DNA of 64,000 bases, taken from positions 62,001 through 126,000 of the forward strand of contig JBAZYO010000006.1 of assembly GCA_041659285.1 (NCBI GenBank). The letters are read 5' to 3'. Positions 1 to 7,319 of the stretch are shown piece after piece. Within the stretch, counting starts at the first letter, position 1. Each line of letters starts with the position of its first letter. The notes under the pieces were generated by a model. That model had not been told where the DNA came from, ran no database searches, and saw only the letters and a list, made by a program, of their open reading frames with translations. The DNA is from Vicinamibacterales bacterium. GTDB lineage: Bacteria > Acidobacteriota > Vicinamibacteria > Vicinamibacterales > UBA2999. A program made the position numbers and the translations under genes.

Positions 1-545
1 CGTCGTTCAACGCGCCAGGCTTCGGCGCGGAAGTCGGCGTCAACCTCACGCCGCGCCTCGACCTCATCGCCGGCTTCGACCTGGCCAAGTCCACGACCCC
101 GTCCGAGTACCGCAAGTTCGTGGACAATCGCAACCTGCCGATTCAGCAGACCACCTCGCTTCGCCAGTCGAACGTGTTTGCCGCGATCAAGTTCGCGGTG
201 CTGCCCCGCGGGCGCGCCGTCAGCCGCTTCGCCTGGATTCCGTCCACCATCGTCCCCTACGTGGGCGCCGGCGGCGGGCTCGTCAACTACGACTTCCAGC
301 AGCGCGGCGACTTCGTCGACTTCAGCGACAGCCGCGTGTTCACCGAGTCGTTCCGGTCGCACGGCTGGACGCCCACCGCGCACGTGTTCGGCGGCGCCGA
401 CATCAAGGTCTACAAGCGGATGTTCATGTCGCTCGAGGGACGTTACGTCTGGGCCAACGCCAAGCTCAGCGCCGACTTCATTGACTTCGACCCGATGGAC
501 CTCGGGGGAATCCGGTTTGGCGCCGGACTCCACCTCGTGTTTTGA
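1..545 (+). CDS. Outer-membrane beta-barrel protein, C-terminal part (5' end outside window)
   Basis: The reading frame is open from base 3 and the start lies before the window, so only about 180 residues are visible. The sequence alternates hydrophobic and polar residues in strand-sized blocks with Gly/Tyr/Phe turns. It ends in a strand closing on a C-terminal Phe (LHLVF), the usual BAM recognition end of outer-membrane proteins. Family knowledge suggests an OmpA/OmpW-like porin-fold protein; no substrate can be inferred. The next gene starts 13 bases after the stop, with a GGAGA ribosome site just downstream of this stop, so the two are probably co-transcribed. Confidence 0.7.
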   Translation, partial: SFNAPGFGAEVGVNLTPRLDLIAGFDLAKSTTPSEYRKFVDNRNLPIQQTTSLRQSNVFAAIKFAVLPRGRAVSRFAWIPSTIVPYVGAGGGLVNYDFQQRGDFVDFSDSRVFTESFRSHGWTPTAHVFGGADIKVYKRMFMSLEGRYVWANAKLSADFIDFDPMDLGGIRFGAGLHLVF

Positions 546-558
546 GCGGAGACCGACC

Positions 559-1830
559 ATGACAACGACACTGCTTCTCGCGTTCTCACTGGCGGCCGGC
601 GTCGCGCACGCCCAACAGACCGCCCCGCCGCCGCGACCGGCCACCGCCCAGGTTGACGCGCGCTTCGCCAACTGGCTTGGCTGCTGGCGCCTCGAAGACG
701 ACCTGGCCGGCACCGGCGCGCGCCTCTGCATCACGCCCGACACCCCGGGTGTCCGGCTGGACACCGTGGTCGCCAAGATCAACAGCGCCACCGAAATCCT
801 GCGGACCGATGGCGTGGCGCGGCCGATCACCGACGCCGAGTGCAAGGGCAGCGAGCGCGCCGAGTGGTCGCGCGATGGCCAGCGCGTGTTCCGCTACACC
901 GACGTCACCTGCGGCGCCGAACCGGCGCGCAAGGTGACGAGCATCGCGTTCCTCATGAGCGGGCCGTCGTGGATCAACGTCCAGTTCGTGGAGGGCGGCC
1001 CGAACAAGACGGTGCGCGTCCAGCGCTACCGGCGGGCCCTCGACCAGAAGCTGGCCGACGGTTCACTCGCCATGCAAGTGGTCGTCTCAGCAACCCGCGC
1101 GTTGACCGAGGCCGACACGCTCTGGAACGTGGACGATGTGATCGAGGCCAGCGGCAAGGTGCCGGCGGAAGCCGTGCAGGCGGCCGTGGCCGAAGCCAAG
1201 GGCCGCTTCGTGATCAACAAGAAGACCCTCGTGGCCATGGCTGACGCCGGCGTGGCGGAGAACGTCATCGACCTGATGATCGGCCTGGCCTATCCCGAGC
1301 GCTTCGTCGTCCAACGCCTCGGCAGCGGCATGGCCTCAGCCCCCGTCGGCATCTCGATGGGCGGCGGCTACTACGATCCGTTCATGTCGCCGATCATGTT
1401 CGGCGGCGCCTACGACGATTGCTATGGCTACGGCTACCGCAGCTACTACTCGTCGTGCGGGTACTATTCGCCGTACTCGAACTACTACCCGTATAACGGC
1501 TACGGCTACGGCTACTACTACCCGAACAGCGGCGGATGGGTGATCGTGGACAACGGGACGGGTACTGGCACCGCCACGCCGGCGCCCGAGGGCCGCGTCG
1601 TCAACGGCCGCGGCTACACGCAGGTGCGGCCGCGCGACAACGAGCCGGCACCGGTGCGGACGAGCGGTAACGGTAACGGCTCCAGCGCCGGATGGTCCGG
1701 CAGCAACGGCGGCAGCGACACCGGATCGAGCGGCGTGTCGTCGCAGGGATATTCGGGCGGCTCGTCCGGATCCAGCGGCGACTCGGGCGCCCGCACCGCC
1801 GTGCCGCGTCCGCCCGGCGGCGGACTCTAG
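559..1830 (+). CDS. Secreted protein with Tyr/Gly-rich and Ser/Gly-rich C-terminus, unknown function
   Basis: 423 residues. The ATG at 559 is preferred over upstream in-frame codons because it has a GGAGA site and begins a clear signal peptide (MTTTLLLAFSLAAGVAHAQ). Residues about 30-150 form a compact domain with conserved Trp and paired Cys. Residues about 180-250 look helical. From about 265 the chain becomes low complexity: a Tyr/Gly-rich stretch with repeated YGYGYY-type segments, then a Ser/Gly/Asn tail. Such tails occur in adhesive or cell-surface proteins, but I do not recognise the family. A terminator follows at 1856. Confidence 0.7.
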   Translation: MTTTLLLAFSLAAGVAHAQQTAPPPRPATAQVDARFANWLGCWRLEDDLAGTGARLCITPDTPGVRLDTVVAKINSATEILRTDGVARPITDAECKGSERAEWSRDGQRVFRYTDVTCGAEPARKVTSIAFLMSGPSWINVQFVEGGPNKTVRVQRYRRALDQKLADGSLAMQVVVSATRALTEADTLWNVDDVIEASGKVPAEAVQAAVAEAKGRFVINKKTLVAMADAGVAENVIDLMIGLAYPERFVVQRLGSGMASAPVGISMGGGYYDPFMSPIMFGGAYDDCYGYGYRSYYSSCGYYSPYSNYYPYNGYGYGYYYPNSGGWVIVDNGTGTGTATPAPEGRVVNGRGYTQVRPRDNEPAPVRTSGNGNGSSAGWSGSNGGSDTGSSGVSSQGYSGGSSGSSGDSGARTAVPRPPGGGL

Positions 1831-1855
1831 CCACCGCGAACTGGAGTAACCTGCC

Positions 1856-1897
1856 AAGGCCTGAGGGCATCGTAGCCTTCAGGCCTTTGGTCTTTTT
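1856..1897 (+). terminator. Rho-independent terminator after the Tyr/Gly-rich protein gene
   Basis: A 13-base stem (AAGGCCTGAGGGC pairing with GCCTTCAGGCCTT, one mismatch) with a 6-base loop is followed by TGGTCTTTTT. It lies 26 bases after the stop codon and about 35 bases before the peroxiredoxin start. Confidence 0.8.
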
Positions 1898-1930
1898 GAA
1901 GCCTTTCTCAGAATCTCAGGAGAGCGACGC

Positions 1931-2602
1931 ATGAGCACTGGTCCCTTGGCGATTGGCACGGATGCCCCCGACTTCGAGGCACAAACCACTGACGGTCCGA
2001 TCCGCTTTCACGAGTGGCTCGGCAGTTCCTGGGGCGTGATCTTCTCGCACCCCAAGGACTTCACGCCGGTCTGTACCACGGAACTCGGCTACATGGCGCG
2101 CATCAAGCCGGAGTTCGACAAGCGGCACGTCAAGGTGATCGGCCTCAGCATCGACCCGGTTGATCGGCACGACGGCTGGGCGAAAGACATCGCCGAAACC
2201 CAGGGCACGGCCCCCAACTTCCCGATGATCGGCGACACCGACCTGAAGGTCGCCAAGCTGTACGGCATGTTGCCCGCCGACGCCGGCGAGTCCTGCGAGG
2301 GCCGCACCGCGGCCGACAACCAGACGGTGCGCAACGTCTACGTGATTGGCCCCGACAAGAAGATCAAGCTGGTGATCTCCTACCCGATGAGCACCGGCCG
2401 CAACTTCGACGAGGTGCTGCGCGTGATCGACTCGATGCAGCTCACCGCGAAGTACAAGGTCGCCACGCCGGTGAACTGGAAGAATGGCGACGATGTGATC
2501 ATCCTCGGGTCGGTGAACGACGAAGAGGCCAGGAAGACGTACCCGCAGGGATGGAAGGCGCTGAAGCCGTACCTGCGCATCGTGCCGCAGCCAAAGGGAT
2601 GA
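1931..2602 (+). CDS. 1-Cys peroxiredoxin (Prx6 family)
   Basis: 223 residues, the usual length for Prx6-type peroxiredoxins, which reduce H2O2 and organic peroxides in the cytoplasm. The peroxidatic Cys is C48 in the motif DFTPVCTTE, and the N-terminal PDFEAQTTDGPIRFHEW block is typical of the family. A later Cys near residue 120 (GESCEG) is not at the canonical 2-Cys resolving position. The long C-terminal part (YPMSTGRNFDEVLRVIDSMQ) is the Prx6 dimerisation region. The start has an AGGAGA site 7 bases upstream. The stop overlaps the ATG of the beta-propeller gene (ATGA), so the two are translationally coupled. Confidence 0.93.
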   Translation: MSTGPLAIGTDAPDFEAQTTDGPIRFHEWLGSSWGVIFSHPKDFTPVCTTELGYMARIKPEFDKRHVKVIGLSIDPVDRHDGWAKDIAETQGTAPNFPMIGDTDLKVAKLYGMLPADAGESCEGRTAADNQTVRNVYVIGPDKKIKLVISYPMSTGRNFDEVLRVIDSMQLTAKYKVATPVNWKNGDDVIILGSVNDEEARKTYPQGWKALKPYLRIVPQPKG

Positions 2603-3837
2603 CTCCCCGGCTGCTCGGTTGCGTCGTGACCCTCGCGGTGTGCGGGCTCTCGCCCGCCGCCGCGCAACGTCCCTCCACCGACTGGCCGCAGTGGCGCGGC
2701 GCCAATCGCGACGGCGCCGCCACCGCGTTCGCGGCCCCGGCGTCATGGCCCGACGCGCTCAACCTGAAGTGGAAGGTCGAGGTCGGCCTCGGCTACTCCG
2801 CCCCCATCATCGTCGGGGATCGCGTCTACGCCTTCGCGCGGCAGGGCGAGCACGAAGTGATGCGCGCGCTCGACGCGGCCTCCGGCAAGACGGTGTGGGA
2901 AACCAAGTACGTCGCCACCTTCACAGCCAACCCGGCGGCCACGCGGACGCACGGCACGGGGCCGAAATCCACTCCCACCTTTGCCGACGGCCGGCTCTAC
3001 ACGCTGGGCATGAGCGGCATGGTCACGGCGTTTGACGCCGCCACCGGCACGCAGGTCTGGCAGACGCCGCCACCGCCGGTGGAGCCGCTCTATCACACGG
3101 CGATGTCGCCGTTGATCGACCGCGGCCTGGCGATTGTGCACGTCGGCGGCCACGGCAGCGGCGCCCTGACCGCGTTCGACGCGCGCACCGGCGAGGTGAA
3201 ATGGAGCTGGAACGGCGACGGCCCGGCCTACGGATCGCCGATGGCCGTGGACGTGGCCGGCACCCGCCAGATCATCACGCTCACGCAAGACAACCTGGTC
3301 GGCGTGTCGGCGGCCACCGGCGCCCTGCTGTGGCGCCGGCCGTATGCGGTCCGCGCCACGCGCAATGCCGTGACCCCCATCGTGTTCGGCCAGACCCTGA
3401 TCATCTCCGGGCTCGGCATGCCGGTCACCGCGTTCCGCCTGATCAACCGCGGCGGCGAGTGGACGTCCGAGGATGTGTGGGTGAACAACGACGTCACCAT
3501 GGACATGAGCACCGGCGTGGTGATTGGCAACACGCTGTTCGGATTTTCACCGCGGAACAGCGGCCAGTTCTTCGCGGTGGATGCCAACACCGGCCAGACG
3601 CATTGGCTCTCGGCGCCGCGCCAGGGCGAGAATGCGGCGTTGGTGAAGGCGGGCGACCTGTGGTTCGCGCTCGAGGCCGACGCGGAGCTGGTCGTGGCGC
3701 GCGCCAATCCCAAGCAGTTCGAGATCCTGAAGCGTTACACGGTGGCGAACAGCGCCACGTGGGCGCAGCCGGTGCTCTCGGGGCAGCGCATCTTCGTCAA
3801 GGACGTGAACTCGATCTCGCTTTGGAGCTTGCAGTAG
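2599..3837 (+). CDS. Exported PQQ-type beta-propeller protein
   Basis: 412 residues. The ATG at 2599 overlaps the peroxiredoxin stop (ATGA) and begins an N-terminal signal peptide ending near AAAQ. The mature part carries repeated beta-propeller blades of the pyrrolo-quinoline-quinone-like type, recognised by WQWRGANRDG near the start and repeated ALDAASGKTVW / AFDAATGTQVW / AFDARTGEVKW signatures. This fold occurs in quinoprotein dehydrogenases and in BamB-like scaffolds. I see no clear quinone-binding disulphide, so a non-enzymatic role is equally likely. Coupling with a peroxiredoxin is unexplained. Confidence 0.85.
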   Translation: MTPRLLGCVVTLAVCGLSPAAAQRPSTDWPQWRGANRDGAATAFAAPASWPDALNLKWKVEVGLGYSAPIIVGDRVYAFARQGEHEVMRALDAASGKTVWETKYVATFTANPAATRTHGTGPKSTPTFADGRLYTLGMSGMVTAFDAATGTQVWQTPPPPVEPLYHTAMSPLIDRGLAIVHVGGHGSGALTAFDARTGEVKWSWNGDGPAYGSPMAVDVAGTRQIITLTQDNLVGVSAATGALLWRRPYAVRATRNAVTPIVFGQTLIISGLGMPVTAFRLINRGGEWTSEDVWVNNDVTMDMSTGVVIGNTLFGFSPRNSGQFFAVDANTGQTHWLSAPRQGENAALVKAGDLWFALEADAELVVARANPKQFEILKRYTVANSATWAQPVLSGQRIFVKDVNSISLWSLQ

Positions 3838-3890
3838 TCCGGCTAAAGCCGGACGCTACATCGGGATGTGGCGTCCGCCTTTAGGCGGAC
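3837..3890. repeat. Pair of GTCCGSCT palindromes between convergent genes (REP-like)
   Basis: Two 18-bp palindromes of the same design, 3837-3854 (GTCCGGCT AA AGCCGGAC) and 3873-3890 (GTCCGCCT TT AGGCGGAC), are joined by a further imperfect inverted repeat (GACGCTACAT / ATGTGGCGTC). Together they fill the gap between two convergent genes and overlap the first stop codon. They may also act as a bidirectional terminator. A third copy lies at 6386-6403. Confidence 0.75.
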
Positions 3891-5408
3891 CTACGGGTTC
3901 TGCAACACCGCCACCACCGAGATCGGAGCAATCGCCCCGTCGGTGATGGTGATGTACATCACCTGCAGGTTCGGGTCGCCCGTCGGCGTGAGGAAGTGGT
4001 AGTCGTCGATATAACCTTCGGCGCCCGCGTCCATCTGATCCCCGTTCGGCCACAGGAACACGACGTCCCTCGCCGAGGTCTGCGCCTCCCAGTCTTCGAA
4101 GTCCACGACCGTCGGCGAGCCGCTCACCGAGCCGTCGGCGTAGATCAGCTTCTTCGGCCCGAGGAACGGCAGGTTCGACGTGCCGCGGCCCGTGCTGATC
4201 GACGGATCCCCGTAGTAGAGCCGATACCGCGCGCCGCCGCTGTGAAACGGAAATGCGGCCTGCGCGCTCGTGAACAGTTTCGGGCAGCCGTTGTCGCGAT
4301 ACTGCACCACCCACTTGGCGCCGTCCCACACCGCGTAGCCGTGGTTCTGCTGGTAGTCGGAACAGCCGGTGACGCGATCCGACGTGAACACCATGAACGA
4401 ACCGGCCGCCATGTCCCAGTGCGGTGAGTCAAGGGTGGGCCAGGCGACCTTGAACTGGCGCGAGTGGGTGATGCGGCTGTTGCCGTTGACGTCGCCATCC
4501 ACGGCGATCGCCACCGTCGGCTCGCAACCACCGCCCGAGGAATAGTCGGCCGCCGTGCGGCACGTCGTTTCGGCGCCGGCGTTGAAATCGAGACCGTAGT
4601 AGCCGTCCTTGCTGTCGATCCACATCGCGCGCGTGCGGCCGTCGGCGCCCTGCGCCTCGAAGAACAGGCGCACGAACCCGCCGCGCTCGCGCGCGACCGG
4701 CACGCCCTGCCCCGTCGCCATGTTGGTCACAAGCGCGGCTGCGGTCGATGGCCCGATCAGGCCGCTCGACCCCGCGCGGCTGGTGAAGGTGAGGTAACTA
4801 TCCGGGTTGGCGGCGTCGGCCGGGCCCGAAGCGACCGCGACCGACAGTTGCGACTGGCGGTTGGACGCCATGGGGCCGTAGTACAGCTGCACCCGATTGG
4901 CGAGAGCTCCCGCGTCGGGACCGAACCGCGTGGCGCTCAACCGGGCGTTGCCGTCGCTCACGGCCTTGGTCAGCCCGCTGACGGTGTTGCCCGCCCCCCG
5001 CAGCTGCCAGTACTCAGGATCGGTGTCGGCACTCGCGCTCGCCGAAGAACTGAATGCGGAACACGCCTCGTTTGCACACGACTGCACGGTGACCGAGTAG
5101 GCGGTGGCCGCCTTCAATCCGGTCAGCGTGAGGCCGGTGGCCGTTGACGCGGCGGTGGCCCTCACCGCCGTGTTCTGCACGGCCTCCCTGGCGGCCACTT
5201 CGAAATGGTGGACCTGCTCGCCTGCCGCCGGTGACCACGTCACGATCAGCTGGGACGACGAGTAGATCACCCGGCCGCCGACGGTGGCTGCGGCCACCGT
5301 GGCCACCGACACGATGGTTGGCGCCGCGTCCGCGGTGGCGGCGGTCAGCAACAGTCCAGTTAGGAATCCGAGCGTGATGTGGCGCATTGACGGGTTTGAC
5401 CGGGTCAT
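3891..5408 (-). CDS. Secreted protein with N-terminal fibronectin type III-like domain
   Basis: 505 residues from the first ATG. An in-frame ATG 21 bases later (5387) starts directly at the signal peptide (MRHITLGFLTGLLLTAATADA) and is an equally good start, with no clear ribosome site for either. Residues about 30-130 read as one fibronectin type III domain (IVTWSPAAGEQVHHFEVA, then LTLTGLKAATAYSVTVQSC). The remaining 370 residues are rich in Gly, Asp, Tyr and Trp, contain scattered Cys and look extracellular (YYGDPSISTGRGTSNLPF). I do not recognise that part. It is convergent with the beta-propeller gene and divergent from the hydrolase at 5477. Confidence 0.75.
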   Translation of the reverse strand: MTRSNPSMRHITLGFLTGLLLTAATADAAPTIVSVATVAAATVGGRVIYSSSQLIVTWSPAAGEQVHHFEVAAREAVQNTAVRATAASTATGLTLTGLKAATAYSVTVQSCANEACSAFSSSASASADTDPEYWQLRGAGNTVSGLTKAVSDGNARLSATRFGPDAGALANRVQLYYGPMASNRQSQLSVAVASGPADAANPDSYLTFTSRAGSSGLIGPSTAAALVTNMATGQGVPVARERGGFVRLFFEAQGADGRTRAMWIDSKDGYYGLDFNAGAETTCRTAADYSSGGGCEPTVAIAVDGDVNGNSRITHSRQFKVAWPTLDSPHWDMAAGSFMVFTSDRVTGCSDYQQNHGYAVWDGAKWVVQYRDNGCPKLFTSAQAAFPFHSGGARYRLYYGDPSISTGRGTSNLPFLGPKKLIYADGSVSGSPTVVDFEDWEAQTSARDVVFLWPNGDQMDAGAEGYIDDYHFLTPTGDPNLQVMYITITDGAIAPISVVAVLQNP

Positions 5409-5476
5409 CGGCGGAAAAGGTAAATCCGTTAAAAGCCGAACGTCGCATTGTATGCTTCCCCCTCCGGAGGACCTAC

Positions 5477-6370
5477 ATGGACCGCAAGACCGCGCAGGAT
5501 TTCGACCAGGAACTGCTTCTCATCTTCGACCAGTACGTGCACGGCGCCATCGATCGCCGGGGCTTTCTCGATCGGGCCACCAAGTTCGCGATTGGCGGCG
5601 TCACCACCGGCATGCTGCTCGACTCGCTGAGCCCGAAGTTCGCCGAGGCGCAGCAGGTGCCGAAAGACGACAAGCGCCTGAAGACCGAATACGTCGAGAT
5701 TGCCTCGCCCAACGGCTACGGCAAGATCAAGGCGTACCTCTGCCGGCCGGCCAACGCCACCGGCAAACTGCCGGGCATCGTCGTCGTCCACGAGAACCGC
5801 GGCCTGAACCCGCACATCGAAGACATCGCGCGGCGGCTCGCCCTCGACAACTTCATGGCCCTCGCCCCCGACGCCCTCACGCCGCTCGGCGGCTATCCCG
5901 GCGACGAAGAGAAGGCCCGCGAGTTGTTCCCCAAGCTCGAACAGCCGAAGACGCGTGAAGACTTCCTCGCCGCGTCGGCCTTGCTGAAGTCGCGGTCCGA
6001 CTGCACCGGCAAGATTGGCGCGGTCGGCTTCTGCTACGGCGGCGGCGTGGTGAACATGCTGGCCGCGCGCCTCGGCGCCGACCTCAGCGCGGGCGTGCCC
6101 TTCTATGGCGGCCAGCCGACCGTGGAAGACACGGCCAAAATCAAGGCCGCCATGCTGATCAACTACGCCGGCGTGGACGAGCGCATCAATGCCGGCTGGC
6201 CGGCGTGGGAAGCCGCGCTCAAGGCCAACAACGTCCGCTACGAAGGCTACATCTACGCCGGGACGCAGCACGGCTTCAACAACGACACCACGCCCCGCTA
6301 CGACGCGGCGGCAGCCAAGCTGGCGTGGAGCCGCACCATCGCGCACTTCAACAAGTACGTCCGCGGATAG
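5477..6370 (+). CDS. Dienelactone hydrolase family protein with Tat-like signal
   Basis: 297 residues. The ATG at 5477 is chosen because CCGGAGGA lies just upstream; an in-frame ATG at 5387 has no such site. The N-terminus has a twin-arginine-like signal (residues about 24-60, DRRGFLDRATKFAIGG followed by an AEAQ cleavage region), as in YghX-type hydrolases. The core is a DLH alpha/beta hydrolase: nucleophile elbow with C186 in GFCYGGG, then an Asp in AGVDERI and a His in GTQHGFNND, giving the Cys-Asp-His triad of the family. The substrate is unknown; carboxylic esters or lactones outside the cytoplasm are likely. A strong bidirectional terminator follows. Confidence 0.88.
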   Translation: MDRKTAQDFDQELLLIFDQYVHGAIDRRGFLDRATKFAIGGVTTGMLLDSLSPKFAEAQQVPKDDKRLKTEYVEIASPNGYGKIKAYLCRPANATGKLPGIVVVHENRGLNPHIEDIARRLALDNFMALAPDALTPLGGYPGDEEKARELFPKLEQPKTREDFLAASALLKSRSDCTGKIGAVGFCYGGGVVNMLAARLGADLSAGVPFYGGQPTVEDTAKIKAAMLINYAGVDERINAGWPAWEAALKANNVRYEGYIYAGTQHGFNNDTTPRYDAAAAKLAWSRTIAHFNKYVRG

Positions 6371-6385
6371 GCGACCTAACGTAGT

Positions 6386-6403
6386 GTCCGGCTTCAGCCG
6401 GAC
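6386..6403. repeat. 18-bp REP-like palindrome
   Basis: GTCCGGCT TC AGCCGGAC, the same arms as the copy at 3837-3854. It lies between the hydrolase stop and the terminator. Confidence 0.7.
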
Positions 6404-6418
6404 CTCGTCATGGAATGG

Positions 6419-6454
6419 AAAAGGCCGGGTGGGTCAAACCCCACCCGGCCTTTT
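6419..6454. terminator. Bidirectional Rho-independent terminator
   Basis: A perfect 15-base stem (AAAAGGCCGGGTGGG pairing with CCCACCCGGCCTTTT) with a 6-base loop lies between the convergent genes ending at 6370 and 6477. Terminal A and T runs let it serve both strands. Confidence 0.93.
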
Positions 6455-6476
6455 GCTTCATGCGGACGCGCGACGC

Positions 6477-7184
6477 TTACTGCTTGGTCAAGGTGAGGCC
6501 GGTCACCGTGGCCTCCGTGTTGTGCGCGAAGCGGATGCCGTAGACGCCGTCGGTGGACTTGAGCTTGCCCGCGGCGACGACGGCGGCCTTGGGGTAGCTG
6601 CCGACCACGGTGCCGTTCACCGAGCACTCGATCTTGTCGGCGGTCACCGTCAGGGCGATGTCCTGCTTCACGGCCGAACCCTTCCCGGCCGCCTTGCCAA
6701 TCGCCGCGTTCGGCTCGGGCTTGCGCGAGCTCACCGCGAACGGCGCCGGGCCCATGCCGCGGACGATGAACGTGCCGTCGCCGTAGGCGGAGCAGTAGAT
6801 GAAGCTCTGGTCGGCGGTGCCGAGGTCGTTGCCGCCGATGACGATGCCGTAGGGATGCGGGTGATTGTTCAGGCCCATGTAGTTGGATTCGGTGAACGTG
6901 GCCTTCACCGTGTAGTTGCCGGCCGCCTTGTTCGCGGGGTTCCAGTAGATGACCGCGGGACCGGTCCGCACCTCGAGCACGCCACCCTTTTCGGCGAGGC
7001 GCGCGTTGTTCAGGACCTGGCCGGCCTTCTCTTCCTGCGCGTCAATCTTGCCCGCCCAGCCCTTCGCGAAAATGCCGCCGTCCTTCACCGCCACGGCGCC
7101 TTCCGGCTGCGCGGGCGCCTGGGCGCGGATGAGCGAAGGCGAACAAAGAGCAACTGCTAGTGCGAAACCGTAGACGAGACGCAT
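6477..7184 (-). CDS. Secreted lectin/glucanase-fold-like protein, unknown function
   Basis: 235 residues with a signal peptide (MRLVYGFALAVALCSPSLIRAQ). The mature part alternates short strands with Gly/Asn turns (YWNPANKAAGNYTVKATF, YGIRFAHNTEATVTGLTL) and looks like a concanavalin-type jelly-roll, as in DUF1080 (3-keto-disaccharide hydrolase) relatives. No catalytic residues can be assigned. Gene order gives no further clue: it is convergent with the hydrolase and divergent from the M49 peptidase. Confidence 0.7.
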   Translation of the reverse strand: MRLVYGFALAVALCSPSLIRAQAPAQPEGAVAVKDGGIFAKGWAGKIDAQEEKAGQVLNNARLAEKGGVLEVRTGPAVIYWNPANKAAGNYTVKATFTESNYMGLNNHPHPYGIVIGGNDLGTADQSFIYCSAYGDGTFIVRGMGPAPFAVSSRKPEPNAAIGKAAGKGSAVKQDIALTVTADKIECSVNGTVVGSYPKAAVVAAGKLKSTDGVYGIRFAHNTEATVTGLTLTKQ

Positions 7185-7319
7185 GGGTGTGTCCTCTCAC
7201 TGGAAGTTTAGGGCCGTTACGCCGGGCCGCTCGAGCGCGGCCACCGTGGCCGAGCCATCACTATATCCGCTTCTTATGGGTCCTAGCGACCTCCCGCATA
7301 GGTGCGCTACGCTAGCCCC

